This document shows positions 24,914 to 33,840 of a stretch of DNA of 59,503 nucleotides, in pieces; the first letter of the stretch is position 1, and every line of letters starts with the position of its first letter. Where the stretch lies: assembly GCA_002436085.1 (NCBI GenBank), contig DIXT01000020.1:1-59503 (forward strand), read 5' to 3'. The notes under the pieces are model-generated. The model did not search any database. It had not been told where the DNA came from and saw nothing but the letters and a program-made list of their open reading frames with translations. The translations under genes were made by a program, and so were the position numbers. This DNA is from Anaerolineaceae bacterium UBA6073 (GTDB lineage Bacteria > Chloroflexota > Anaerolineae > Anaerolineales > Anaerolineaceae).

Positions 24914-25693
24914 ATGCCGCGATCCAAAAGCCTGATCCTTAGTACCGTTCCAGATCTGCCCGAGATTGCCGCCGGCGATGATCTGCCTGCATTGATTATG
25001 AAAGCGCTTGCCCAGGACGGGATGACGGTCGACGATGGCGACATTTTCGTGGTAGCCCAGAAAATTGTGTCCAAATCCGAAGGCAGGCTGGTGAACCTGA
25101 GTACGGTAACCGCTGGTCCGCGGGCCCTTGAGCTGGCGGCTAAAATTGGGAAACGTCCGGAACTGGTGCAGCTTATCCTGGAGGAAAGCAACGAGGTTCT
25201 GCGCACGCGTCCCGGCACGATTATCGTGGAGCATAAAAGCGGTTTTGTGTGCGCCAACGCGGGCATTGACCATTCCAATGTGCGCGGTCCCTGGGGCAGC
25301 CCGGAGGATTGGGTGCTGCTTTTGCCTGAGGACGCTGATCATTCCGCACAGCTTCTACGGGAAGGTTTGCAGCGCCTGAGCGGGAAACAAATCGGGGTGC
25401 TGATTATCGACTCGCACGGCAGAGCCTGGCGCAATGGGATTGTTGGCATCAGTATTGGACTGGCGGGAATGCCCGCCCTGGTGGACATGCGCGGCAAGCC
25501 CGACCGCTTTGATTATTCTTTGCGCGTAACCGTCATCGCGGCAGCGGACGAATTGGCGGCTGGCGCGTCACTCATGATGGGACAGGCTGCGGAAGGCACG
25601 CCTGTCGTTTTAGCGCACGGATTTCCTTACGAGCTTGCGGAAGACCAGGCTGCCAGGCTGGTGCGCGAAAAAAAGTACGACCTGTTCCGCTGA
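24914..25693 (+). CDS. cofE: Coenzyme F420-0:L-glutamate ligase
   Basis: CofE adds gamma-linked glutamates to F420-0 using GTP. The 259 aa protein is normal for the archaeal-type, single-domain enzyme. Motifs include FVVAQKIVSKSEGRLV near residue 45, ANAGIDHSNV near 113, and SHGRAWRNGIVGISIG near 168, which carry the GTP and metal contacts of the family. It lacks the C-terminal nitroreductase-like FMN domain of mycobacterial FbiB. The stop codon overlaps the cofD ATG (TGATG). Confidence 0.94.
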   Translation: MPRSKSLILSTVPDLPEIAAGDDLPALIMKALAQDGMTVDDGDIFVVAQKIVSKSEGRLVNLSTVTAGPRALELAAKIGKRPELVQLILEESNEVLRTRPGTIIVEHKSGFVCANAGIDHSNVRGPWGSPEDWVLLLPEDADHSAQLLREGLQRLSGKQIGVLIIDSHGRAWRNGIVGISIGLAGMPALVDMRGKPDRFDYSLRVTVIAAADELAAGASLMMGQAAEGTPVVLAHGFPYELAEDQAARLVREKKYDLFR

Positions 25694-26670
25694 TGCTGAC
25701 TGATTTCAAGGAGTTTTCTGCTTTCAAGGTGGCGGCCCTGGCAGGTGGAGTGGGCGGGGCGAAGCTTGCGCGCGGACTGGACCAGGCGCTTCCGCCCGGT
25801 AATCTGACAATTATCGTTAACACGGGGGATGACTTTGTGCATTTCGGTTTGCAGATCAGCCCGGACCTGGATTCGGTCTGCTACGCTCTGGCTGGTTTGG
25901 CCGACCCGGTGAAAGGTTGGGGCCGAGCTGAGGAGACCTGGAATAACTACAACGCCTTGATGGAACTGGGCGCGCCAACCTGGTTTAAACTCGGGGATAA
26001 GGACCTGGCGCTGCACCTTGAGCGCACCCGCTTATTACAGGCGGGCTGGAGCCTGAGCGCGGTAACCGGCCATTTTTGTGAGCGCTGGGGAATAAACAGC
26101 CGGGTTTTACCGATGACGGATGCGCCTTTCCGCACCAGGGTGAAGACTGCCGACGGTAATTTGCTGGACTTCCAGGAATATTTCGTGCGTGAAAGATGCG
26201 CGCCCGCCATTGCCGGATTTGTTTTTTCACATGCAGAGGATATCCAACCAACGCCTGCGGTGCTGGCCGCTCTTGAAGAGGCCGACCTGGTAGTGCTTTG
26301 CCCTTCCAATCCCTGGGTAAGCATCGACCCTATTCTGCGGCTTCCGGGCATTCGGGAAACCTTGCGCGAAAAAACGGTGCTGGCTGTCTCGCCAATCATT
26401 CAGGGCAAGACCGTGAAAGGTCCGGCTGCCAAGATGTTCGCGGAACTGGGCATCACGCCCAGCAGTCTGAGTGTGCTCGCGCATTATGAGGATTTTCTGG
26501 ACGGGTTTGTTTTTGACCTGCTCGACGGCGAATTGTTCCACAATTATGAGGGCAAGCGTATAATATTACTTGGTACACAAACTCTCATGCAAAACGATGA
26601 AGACAAAGCCAGACTAGCGGCCGAAGTGCTGCGCTTTGGTGAACAGCTCATCGTAAGGAAAGCGCTGTGA
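25693..26670 (+). CDS. cofD: 2-phospho-L-lactate transferase (F420 biosynthesis)
   Basis: CofD transfers the phospholactyl (or phosphoenolpyruvyl) group to the deazaflavin Fo, making F420-0. The 325 aa protein has ALAGGVGGAKLARGL near residue 15, NTGDDFVHFGLQISPDLDS near 45, and CPSNPWVSIDPIL near 200. The N-terminal extension of about 12 residues before the glycine loop is slightly longer than usual. Translation appears coupled to cofE. No Fo synthase (cofG/cofH) is in the window, so Fo is made by genes elsewhere. Confidence 0.94.
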   Translation: MLTDFKEFSAFKVAALAGGVGGAKLARGLDQALPPGNLTIIVNTGDDFVHFGLQISPDLDSVCYALAGLADPVKGWGRAEETWNNYNALMELGAPTWFKLGDKDLALHLERTRLLQAGWSLSAVTGHFCERWGINSRVLPMTDAPFRTRVKTADGNLLDFQEYFVRERCAPAIAGFVFSHAEDIQPTPAVLAALEEADLVVLCPSNPWVSIDPILRLPGIRETLREKTVLAVSPIIQGKTVKGPAAKMFAELGITPSSLSVLAHYEDFLDGFVFDLLDGELFHNYEGKRIILLGTQTLMQNDEDKARLAAEVLRFGEQLIVRKAL

Positions 26671-27269
26671 TTACATGGGCACTTCTTCCGGTTAAACGAT
26701 TTAACCTGGGAAAATCCCGCCTCCACGAAGTTCTTTCTCCGTGGGAACTGGAAACCGAAAACCGCAGACTGTTTCAGAGAACGCTTTCCACGGCCAAAGC
26801 AAGCGGGATTTTCAAGCGAATAATGGTTATAAGCGAGGATGAGGAAGCTCTGATTTGGGCTTCGGAGCAAGGTTTTTACGCCTTGCGCGAAGAACACGGT
26901 GGAGACCTCAATTCCGCGCTGCGGCAGGCAATGGCAGCAATCCTGGCAAACGGGGCGGGATCCGTTCTGGTTATTCCCACTGATTTGCCGATGTTAACAG
27001 CGGAGGATTTACGCTTGTTATCAGATTTCTCGCCGGCAGAGAACGGGATTTTGTTGGTTCCGGATCACCACATGATTGGAACGAACGCGCTGTTCTTCTC
27101 CTGGCCTGACCTGATGCCCACAGCTTTTGGGATGAATTCGTGTGCGCTGCATTGCGCGTTGGCGGAAGAACGCAACTTGAAACAGGTAATCTACCTTAAC
27201 ACGCATATTCAGCACGACCTTGACACACCGGAAGACCTTGTTTACTTGCGGGACAGCCTGAATCGATAA
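26667..27269 (+). CDS. cofC: 2-phospho-L-lactate guanylyltransferase (F420 biosynthesis)
   Basis: CofC activates 2-phospholactate or phosphoenolpyruvate with GTP and releases pyrophosphate. The 200 aa protein is a nucleotidyltransferase fold with the start ALLPVKRFNLGKSRL, the HGGDLNSALRQA segment near residue 75, and PTDLPML near 110, which carries the metal-binding Asp. It starts with GTG at 26667, overlapping the cofD stop as GTGA, and the valine-coded start gives the family N-terminus. The pyrophosphate it makes may be removed by the pyrophosphatase encoded at 32464-33840. Confidence 0.93.
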   Translation: MITWALLPVKRFNLGKSRLHEVLSPWELETENRRLFQRTLSTAKASGIFKRIMVISEDEEALIWASEQGFYALREEHGGDLNSALRQAMAAILANGAGSVLVIPTDLPMLTAEDLRLLSDFSPAENGILLVPDHHMIGTNALFFSWPDLMPTAFGMNSCALHCALAEERNLKQVIYLNTHIQHDLDTPEDLVYLRDSLNR

Positions 27270-27304
27270 TAAAAGCAGACATAAGCTCAGAAAGGGAACC
27301 AACC

Positions 27305-28309
27305 ATGACAAAACGTGTAGCAATTTACCTGCAGGACGCGCATGACTTGCGTGAGGGCTTGGATATTGCCCGGTACGCGGAAGAAAAAGGCTTTGAGGCG
27401 GTCTGGCAAGCCGAAAGCCGGCTGGTACGGGATGCTATTGTCCCGATGGCTGCATACGCGGCTGTAACAGAGCGCATCAAGGTTGGTTCCGGAGTTATCA
27501 ACAACTGGACGCGCAACATTGGCTTGCTTGCCGCTACCTTCCTCACGCTTGACGACCTGGCGCCCAATCGGATTATTTGCGGTATTGGCGCCTGGTGGGA
27601 TCCGCTGGCAAAGAACGTCGGCATTAACCGCACCAAACCGCTCAAGGCAATGGAAGAGACCGTAACTGTGATGCGCAGATTGCTCAATATGGAGCGGGTA
27701 ACATTCGAAGGCGAATTTGTGAATGTGCACGGCATAGAACTGGATGTTGTACACGGCCGCAGAGAACCCCGCAACGTCCCCATCTATATTGGGGCGACCG
27801 GCGATAAGATGATGGAAATGGCCGGCAGGATCGCGGATGGTGTGGTCATGAACTATTGCGTTCCTGTGGATTACAACGACGTCGCCATCGAACAGCTGAT
27901 GGTCGGCCTGAAAAATGCCGGCAGACGCCTGGAAGACTTTGACCGCCCGCAGTTGGTGGTTTGCTCTGTGGATGAGGACCACGACCGCGCGATTGACACC
28001 ACCCGGGAACTGCTGTGCCAATACCTCGCCCAGCAGCCGCATATTGCTAAGGCGTCTGGGGTTTCTGCGGATGTCGTGCAAAAAATCCAGGCAATTCTGG
28101 GCTGGCCAGCCACGCATGAACAGATTCAGAAAGCCAAACACCTGGTGCCGGAGGAGTTAATCCACCGAATTACCGCCAGCGGTACGCCTGCCGAAGCGAA
28201 AGCCAAGGTCCAGGAATATATTGACCACGGCTGCACCTGCCCTATCCTGTACGCGGTTGGCGGGAACGCCAGGCTGCTTATCGATACATTCGCTCCGGAA
28301 CAGGCATGA
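27305..28309 (+). CDS. F420-dependent luciferase-like (LLM) oxidoreductase
   Basis: This 334 aa TIM-barrel protein belongs to the bacterial-luciferase-like family that includes F420-dependent methylene-tetrahydromethanopterin reductase. It starts RVAIYLQDAHDLREGLDIARYAEEKGFEAVW-type at residues 4-34. IKVGSGVINNWTRN near residue 60 and PIYIGATGDKMMEMAGRIADG near 160 fit the F420 subgroup. Its place directly behind cofE-cofD-cofC supports F420, rather than FMN, as cofactor. The reaction is unknown; one-carbon folate or pterin reduction, or reduction of an unsaturated product of the neighbouring hydroxylases, are possible. The next gene overlaps its stop by 4 bp. Confidence 0.87.
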   Translation: MTKRVAIYLQDAHDLREGLDIARYAEEKGFEAVWQAESRLVRDAIVPMAAYAAVTERIKVGSGVINNWTRNIGLLAATFLTLDDLAPNRIICGIGAWWDPLAKNVGINRTKPLKAMEETVTVMRRLLNMERVTFEGEFVNVHGIELDVVHGRREPRNVPIYIGATGDKMMEMAGRIADGVVMNYCVPVDYNDVAIEQLMVGLKNAGRRLEDFDRPQLVVCSVDEDHDRAIDTTRELLCQYLAQQPHIAKASGVSADVVQKIQAILGWPATHEQIQKAKHLVPEELIHRITASGTPAEAKAKVQEYIDHGCTCPILYAVGGNARLLIDTFAPEQA

Positions 28310-28770
28310 AGAAACAAGCGACCTCTGACAACTGCTTCGTCTGCGGACGCAAGAACCCGTTCAGTCTGGGCTTGAATTTCTACGTCGATGAGAACGGCGA
28401 TACAGTCGCGGAAGTCAGTTTTCCAGACCAATACCAGGGGTATCCCGGTATTTTGCACGGAGGTATCGCTGCCGCCGTGCTCGATGAGATTTGCGGAAGG
28501 GCATTCTCGGATAACGGCGACCAATTTATGGTCACGAGTGAGCTTTCGGTGCGCTACCGGAAGCCGGTACCCTTGAATACCCCGCTGCTTGCCAAAGGAT
28601 ACAAGGTCAGCAGAAAAGGACGGGTAGCTTTTGCTCGCGGGGAGCTGCTCGACCGGGATGGCACCGTTTTAGTGGACGCCCGCGGGACCTACGTGGATAT
28701 CCCTGAGGACAAACTTCAGGCGATGCATCCCGACTCATATGGATGGAGGGTGACTCCTGATGAAAATTGA
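28306..28770 (+). CDS. Hotdog-fold thioesterase (PaaI-like)
   Basis: This 154 aa protein has the PaaI-type hotdog motif YPGILHGGIAAAVLDEICGRA near residues 45-65, in which the Asp or Glu of the helix is the usual catalytic acid. A DNCFVCGRKNP start with two cysteines (Cys10, Cys13) resembles members that carry a small N-terminal CxxC. It should hydrolyse an acyl-CoA or related thioester. It overlaps the LLM gene by 4 bp and the next FAD-subunit gene by 11 bp, so it is firmly part of the operon, but its substrate is not apparent. Confidence 0.85.
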   Translation: MKKQATSDNCFVCGRKNPFSLGLNFYVDENGDTVAEVSFPDQYQGYPGILHGGIAAAVLDEICGRAFSDNGDQFMVTSELSVRYRKPVPLNTPLLAKGYKVSRKGRVAFARGELLDRDGTVLVDARGTYVDIPEDKLQAMHPDSYGWRVTPDEN

Positions 28771-29545
28771 AGAAACCCAATACGAAAGACCGACAAGCCT
28801 GGAGGCGTTAATATTGCTGATAGGCGAAACACATAAAAACCTGCGCATTCTTTCCGGCGGGGCTTTTTCTCCGTCGAAGGTGGACAATGCGACTGTATTA
28901 ATAGATATACAGGATATAGGCGCGGATCGCGTGGAACGGGAAGGTGATTTCCTGCGTATCGGCGCAGCAGCAAGCCTGCAGCAAATCATGGATGCCGATA
29001 CCGGGCTGGACGAACTGCGTGTACCGCTGACGCTCGAAGCCGGCGCGAATGTGCGCAACAGCCTGAGCCTGCTGAACTTCCTACGGAGCGCGGATCCGCG
29101 TTCGCCATTCCTGACCGCCTTGCTTGCGCTTGCGCCTGAACTGGAAATGGTACCTTCAGGAAAGCGAATTTTTCTGGAAAACTTTCCACGGATAGCACCG
29201 GAAAACGAGCTGGAATTTCCGCTCTGGATGAAACTGCAGCTGCCGGCCGGTTTTGCCTGGGAATCCATTGGGCGTACTCCTAAGGACCGTCCGATAATCT
29301 GCATGGCGGCAGCACGCTATAAAGACGGGTCGCTGCGCATAGCCTGCGGAGGCGACGAAAACCCTCCGCGCGTGGTCGAGCAAGACAGCCAGGCAGAAAC
29401 TCTGTTTGCGCTTATAAAGCAAGCTTATGAAAGCAGCGGGGATGACTGGGCTTCCGCGGAATACCGGCAGGAAATGAGCACAGTGCTGCTTATGCGCTGC
29501 CTGCAGCGGCTAGAATTCGACGCGTTCAAGAAGGAGGAGAAATGA
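28760..29545 (+). CDS. FAD-binding subunit of a molybdenum hydroxylase (YgfM-like)
   Basis: This 261 aa protein is the flavin subunit that passes electrons from the iron-sulfur centres of its partner. It starts YERPTSLEALILL, then has a variant flavin loop ILSGGAFSPSK in place of the usual GGTDL, LRIGAAASLQQIM near residue 60, and ANVRNSLSLLNFLRSADPRS near 95. Its length matches YgfM of E. coli (about 259 aa), which pairs with XdhD. It lacks most of the C-terminal CO-dehydrogenase flavoprotein domain. The stop overlaps the start of the next gene as ATGA. Confidence 0.85.
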   Translation: MKIEETQYERPTSLEALILLIGETHKNLRILSGGAFSPSKVDNATVLIDIQDIGADRVEREGDFLRIGAAASLQQIMDADTGLDELRVPLTLEAGANVRNSLSLLNFLRSADPRSPFLTALLALAPELEMVPSGKRIFLENFPRIAPENELEFPLWMKLQLPAGFAWESIGRTPKDRPIICMAAARYKDGSLRIACGGDENPPRVVEQDSQAETLFALIKQAYESSGDDWASAEYRQEMSTVLLMRCLQRLEFDAFKKEEK

Positions 29546-32451
29546 ACATGCACCTCCAAATCAATGGACAGTTACGTGCGGTAGAAGCGGCACTTGATGA
29601 GAGGCTGCTGGATATTCTGCGTCGGCTGGGATACCTCGGGGTAAAATCCGGCGGCTGCAAGCGCGGTGAATGCGGCGCTTGTACTGTTCTGCTTGATGGG
29701 AAAGCGGTGAACAGCTGTATGTTCCTGGCTGTGCAGGCGGTAAGGCATGAGATTTCCACCATTGAAGCGCTTGGCACGCCCTCTGACCAGGGCTGGAAGC
29801 AAACCGAAGGGCTTAGTCCGCTTCAAAGTGCCTTCATTCAGAACGGCTCGATTCAGTGTGGCTACTGCTCTTCCGGAATGATCCTGGCCTCCAAAGCCTT
29901 ACTGGATCGCAATCCCGACCCAAGCGAAGCCGAAGTCCGCGAAGCGCTTTCCGGAATCCTTTGCCGGTGCACGGCTTACGTCAAACCTGTGGAAGCGGTA
30001 TTACAGGCAGCAGCGATGATGCGTTCGGATAAAGACAGCGCGAATGCTTCGCCCTCGTACGCGCAGCCAAAAATTGTGCAGGTAGATTTTATTCCTCCGA
30101 CCCAGGTTATCGGAAAGTCCTCCATCAAGGTAGATGCTGAAAAACTGGCGCAGGGGAAAGCGGCCTTTACCGCGGATTTTATCCAGCCCGGCACTTTGGT
30201 CGCGCGCGTATTGCGCAGCCCTGTGGCGCATGCCCGCATCGTGCGGATCAACACGGAAAAGGCTAAAGCGCTGCCCGGCGTTGCCGCGGTGCTGACCTGG
30301 GAAGACCTGCCGCGCGTGGTGTACTCCACTGCTGGCCAGTCAGACCCTATTCCAGGTCCGTTGGACAGCTTTTCCCTGGATAACAAGGTGCGCTTTGTCG
30401 GCGACCGGGTGGCTTTTGTGGCTGCTGAGAGCGCGGAAATCGCCGACCAGGCGCTGTCATTGATTGAGGTTGATTACGAAGAATTGCCCCTGGTGCTGGA
30501 CCCGCGCGATGCGCTTAAACCAGGCGCGCCTATCATTCATGACGAAGCGGAGTACGTAAATTTTGCGGATTCCGATCCGACCATCAACCTTGCCGCCAAA
30601 ATTCGCATTGATATCGGCGACGTAGAAAAGGGCTTCAGCGAGGCGGACCGGGTCTTTGAGCGGGAGTATGTGGTTCCTAAGGTGCAGCAGGCACATATAG
30701 AACCGCATGTGGCGCTCTCGTACTGGGATCCGGACAACCGCCTGGTCATCGTGACCAGCACCCAGGTACCATTTCACGCGCGGCGCATGCTGGCTCCGCT
30801 TTTAAAGCTGCCGGTAAAGCGTATCCGGGTGATAAAACCACGCATTGGCGGCGGTTTCGGGAACAAACAGGAAGTGCTGATTGAGGACGTTGTCGCCCAT
30901 CTGACCATCGCGACAGGCAGACCCGTCATTTATGAAATGTCCCGTGAGGAAGAATTTATCGCCTCGAGAGCGCGGCACCCAATGCGCATCAAAATGCGCA
31001 CAGGCGTGAAACTGGATGGCACGATTACAGCCAATGAAATGATTGCGTTGAGCGATACTGGCGCTTACGGCTGCCACGCGCTTACCGTCACGGGTAACAC
31101 AGGGCAAAAATCGATGGCGCTGTATGTCGGAGACGGGGAATACCGGAAATCACCCAACATTCGTTTCTACGCGGACATCGTGTACACAAACACCCCGCCT
31201 TCTGGAGCTTACCGCGGTTACGGCGTTCCTCAGGGCTACTGGCCTCTTGACCGGCACATGGAGATGATTGCCCGGGATTTGGGTTTGGACCCGCTGGAGT
31301 TTCGCCTCAAGAATGCGCTGCATTCGGGAGAATATCAGGCATTCAGCACCTCCTGGAATGAAGGACGCGAACCGCGGCCGGAAATTATTCATACGGTCGG
31401 GCTTGAAGCCTGCGTCCGCGAAGGGGCTGAAGCCATAGGCTGGAAAGGAAAATTTGGCAATGCGTCCTGGCACGAAATCCCAGGCAAACCGCATTTACGC
31501 AGAGGAATTGGCGCTGCCCTTGTAATGCAAGGTACTGCCATCCCATATTTGGACATGGGCGGAGCCAGCCTGAAACTGAACGATGACGGTTCATTCAATC
31601 TTTTGGTGGGGGCTACGGACCTGGGAACCGGGTCTGATACTGTGCTGGCTCAAATGGCGGCAGAAGTCTTGGGCGTGGACAAGGACGACATTATCGTCTA
31701 TTCCTCCGATACCGATCTGACCCCATTTGATAAAGGCGCTTATGCTTCCTCAACGACTTACATCTCCGGGACGGCTGTCGTAAAGGCTGCTCAGCAGGTG
31801 GCGGACCAGATTAAAACCCGGGCAAGCGCGATGTTTGCCGAAGTTGGCATACAAGTGACTCCGGATCAAATCGTCCTTGAGAATGGTGCGGCGCGTGAAC
31901 CCTCCGGCGGGAGCTACAGCCTGGCAGAAATCGCGCTGAACAGCCTGCATCACACCAACCAGGAACAGATCATGGCAGTGGCTTCGCATGTCTCGCCGAG
32001 TTCACCCCCGCCTTTTGCCGCTCAATTTGCGACAGTCCTTGTGGACTTGCAGACCGGGCAGGTCACGGTGGAGGATCTGGTCATGGCGGTTGATGGGGGA
32101 GTGATTATCAACCCGGCTGCAGCCTCAGGGCAAATAGAAGGCGGCATGGCGCAGGCGCTGGGTTACGGGGTTTGCGAAGAAATGGTGTACGACGAGCGCG
32201 GCCGCGCACGCGAGAAAGACCTGGTTGATTATCATATCTTCCGGGCGGACGAAATGCCAAGGATGCAGACAATCTTCATTGAAACCTATGAAAAAACACA
32301 TCCGTTTGGCGCTAAAGCGGTCGCGGAAATTCCGCTGGACGGCGTCGCGCCAGCAGTCGGGAACGCGGTCCTGGATGCCTGCGGAGCGGATATCCTTGAG
32401 AATCCCATCACGCCGGAAAAAGTCTGGCGAGCCCGAACACTCAAAGTTTAG
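29542..32451 (+). CDS. xdhD: Molybdenum hydroxylase with fused 2Fe-2S and molybdopterin domains (XdhD-like)
   Basis: This 969 aa protein joins two subunits of the xanthine dehydrogenase family. Residues 1-165 are the double 2Fe-2S region: Cys39, Cys44, Cys47 and Cys59 in GGCKRGECGACT, then CGYCSSGM and CRCTAY. The rest is the molybdopterin domain with GGGFGNKQEV near residue 435, SGAYRGYGVPQGYW near 553, and the catalytic Glu within GAKAVAEIPLDG close to the C-terminus, where the usual GxKGxGE is slightly changed. Length and architecture match E. coli XdhD (956 aa), predicted to be a selenium-dependent purine or N-heterocycle hydroxylase. The labile selenium cofactor cannot be judged from sequence. 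Confidence 0.88.
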   Translation: MNMHLQINGQLRAVEAALDERLLDILRRLGYLGVKSGGCKRGECGACTVLLDGKAVNSCMFLAVQAVRHEISTIEALGTPSDQGWKQTEGLSPLQSAFIQNGSIQCGYCSSGMILASKALLDRNPDPSEAEVREALSGILCRCTAYVKPVEAVLQAAAMMRSDKDSANASPSYAQPKIVQVDFIPPTQVIGKSSIKVDAEKLAQGKAAFTADFIQPGTLVARVLRSPVAHARIVRINTEKAKALPGVAAVLTWEDLPRVVYSTAGQSDPIPGPLDSFSLDNKVRFVGDRVAFVAAESAEIADQALSLIEVDYEELPLVLDPRDALKPGAPIIHDEAEYVNFADSDPTINLAAKIRIDIGDVEKGFSEADRVFEREYVVPKVQQAHIEPHVALSYWDPDNRLVIVTSTQVPFHARRMLAPLLKLPVKRIRVIKPRIGGGFGNKQEVLIEDVVAHLTIATGRPVIYEMSREEEFIASRARHPMRIKMRTGVKLDGTITANEMIALSDTGAYGCHALTVTGNTGQKSMALYVGDGEYRKSPNIRFYADIVYTNTPPSGAYRGYGVPQGYWPLDRHMEMIARDLGLDPLEFRLKNALHSGEYQAFSTSWNEGREPRPEIIHTVGLEACVREGAEAIGWKGKFGNASWHEIPGKPHLRRGIGAALVMQGTAIPYLDMGGASLKLNDDGSFNLLVGATDLGTGSDTVLAQMAAEVLGVDKDDIIVYSSDTDLTPFDKGAYASSTTYISGTAVVKAAQQVADQIKTRASAMFAEVGIQVTPDQIVLENGAAREPSGGSYSLAEIALNSLHHTNQEQIMAVASHVSPSSPPPFAAQFATVLVDLQTGQVTVEDLVMAVDGGVIINPAAASGQIEGGMAQALGYGVCEEMVYDERGRAREKDLVDYHIFRADEMPRMQTIFIETYEKTHPFGAKAVAEIPLDGVAPAVGNAVLDACGADILENPITPEKVWRARTLKV

Positions 32452-32463
32452 AGGTCTTTTCAC

Positions 32464-33840
32464 ATGATGCAAACTTTTGGGAACTCACAAAAATACCTGG
32501 ATCGCGTTTATGTGACTGGCCACATCAATCCTGACACAGACTCCATCGCGGCAGCAGTCGGATATGCCTGGCTGCTAAGCGAAAGGGATGGGATTCTTAG
32601 CGTTGCAGCGCGGGCTGGCGCGATCAATCGGCAGACTTCATTCGTCTTGAAGCTGCTGGAGCTTGAACCGCCTTTACTGTTAACTGACGCCTCACCACGT
32701 TTCGAGTCGGTGATGCGCCGCTTGGACGTCGTCGGTCCGGATAAATCGCTGCTGGAAGCCTGGGCTATCCTGACCCGCACGGGCGGGATTGCGCCCGTGG
32801 TGAATGCAGACGGAACGCCTTTTGGGTTGGTGACCGGAAAGAGTCTGTTCGATTTCTTACGCAAAATTGTCGGACCGCATCCAAAGTATCGGGAGATGAC
32901 CATCGCTGAACTGTTGGACATCCCTTGCCGGGAAGCCGCGCAAACAGACATCCCGAAATTCCAAACTGGAACGCGCATCAAAGATGTCATCAACCGTGTG
33001 CTGCGCCTGGAAGCAGACGAGTACTGGGTCCTGGACGAGCATAAACGCTATTTGGGCGTCGTGCGGCAGCGGGACTTGCTCAATCCACCGCGCATCAAGG
33101 TGGTTTTAGTGGATCATAACGAACCCCAGCAGTCGATCGCCTCGCTGGAAGAAGCTGAACTGCTTGAAATCCTGGACCACCACAGGTTGGGAAACCAATC
33201 CACGCACCAGCCAATCAAGTTCACGGTCGACACGGTCGGAAGCACCTCAACCCTGGTCTCTGAACAAATTGAAGACGCTGGCCTGAGCGCTCCGTTGGCC
33301 ATCGCCGGGCTGCTGCTGGCAGGGCTGCTGTCCGACACCCTGATTCTCACGTCCCCGACGACAACCGAGAGAGATAGAGCCGCCGCGAACCGCTTGGCGC
33401 GCTGGGCATTTGTTCCGGGTTCCGCACTGGAAGCGGAGACGGTGAAGTCCTATGGCGAAAAAATCGTTCAGGCCGGAGCCGGCCTTGCAACGCAAGTACC
33501 TGATGACGTGGTCACAACGGATATGAAGGTGTACGAAACCGCGGGATATAAATTTGCGATTGCCCAGGCTGAGACCTCTGACATTTATGAGGTCGGGGAT
33601 TACATCCCTAAGCTGCAGGCTGCCCTTAAGAATCTGCAGAACAGCCAGGGGCTGGACTTTGCCGGGCTGATGGTGACCGATGTTGTGGAAGGCTCGAGCC
33701 GGCTGATATTTGTGGACGCGCCGCCTGCGCTGGATGAACTGCCTTACCGTCCACTGCCGGATGGCACGCGCTTCGCTGAGGGTGTCGTATCCCGGAAGAA
33801 ACAGCTGCTCCCGATTGTGCTTTCGCTGCTGGAGGTCTGA
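32464..33840 (+). CDS. ppaC: Manganese-dependent inorganic pyrophosphatase with CBS domains (family II)
   Basis: This cytoplasmic enzyme hydrolyses pyrophosphate to phosphate. The 458 aa protein has the metal-binding GHINPDTDS (His20, Asp24, Asp26), a pair of CBS domains at about residues 70-215, the DHH signature in LDHHRLG near 240, and a C-terminal DHHA2 domain ending in SRKKQLLP, the substrate-binding SRKKQ motif. CBS pyrophosphatases are regulated by adenine nucleotides; the DRTGG domain found in clostridial versions is absent. AGAGG lies 9 nt before ATG 32464. It sits between two molybdenum-hydroxylase gene sets and is coupled to xdhC by a TGATG overlap, an unusual home for this gene. 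Confidence 0.92.
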   Translation: MMQTFGNSQKYLDRVYVTGHINPDTDSIAAAVGYAWLLSERDGILSVAARAGAINRQTSFVLKLLELEPPLLLTDASPRFESVMRRLDVVGPDKSLLEAWAILTRTGGIAPVVNADGTPFGLVTGKSLFDFLRKIVGPHPKYREMTIAELLDIPCREAAQTDIPKFQTGTRIKDVINRVLRLEADEYWVLDEHKRYLGVVRQRDLLNPPRIKVVLVDHNEPQQSIASLEEAELLEILDHHRLGNQSTHQPIKFTVDTVGSTSTLVSEQIEDAGLSAPLAIAGLLLAGLLSDTLILTSPTTTERDRAAANRLARWAFVPGSALEAETVKSYGEKIVQAGAGLATQVPDDVVTTDMKVYETAGYKFAIAQAETSDIYEVGDYIPKLQAALKNLQNSQGLDFAGLMVTDVVEGSSRLIFVDAPPALDELPYRPLPDGTRFAEGVVSRKKQLLPIVLSLLEV

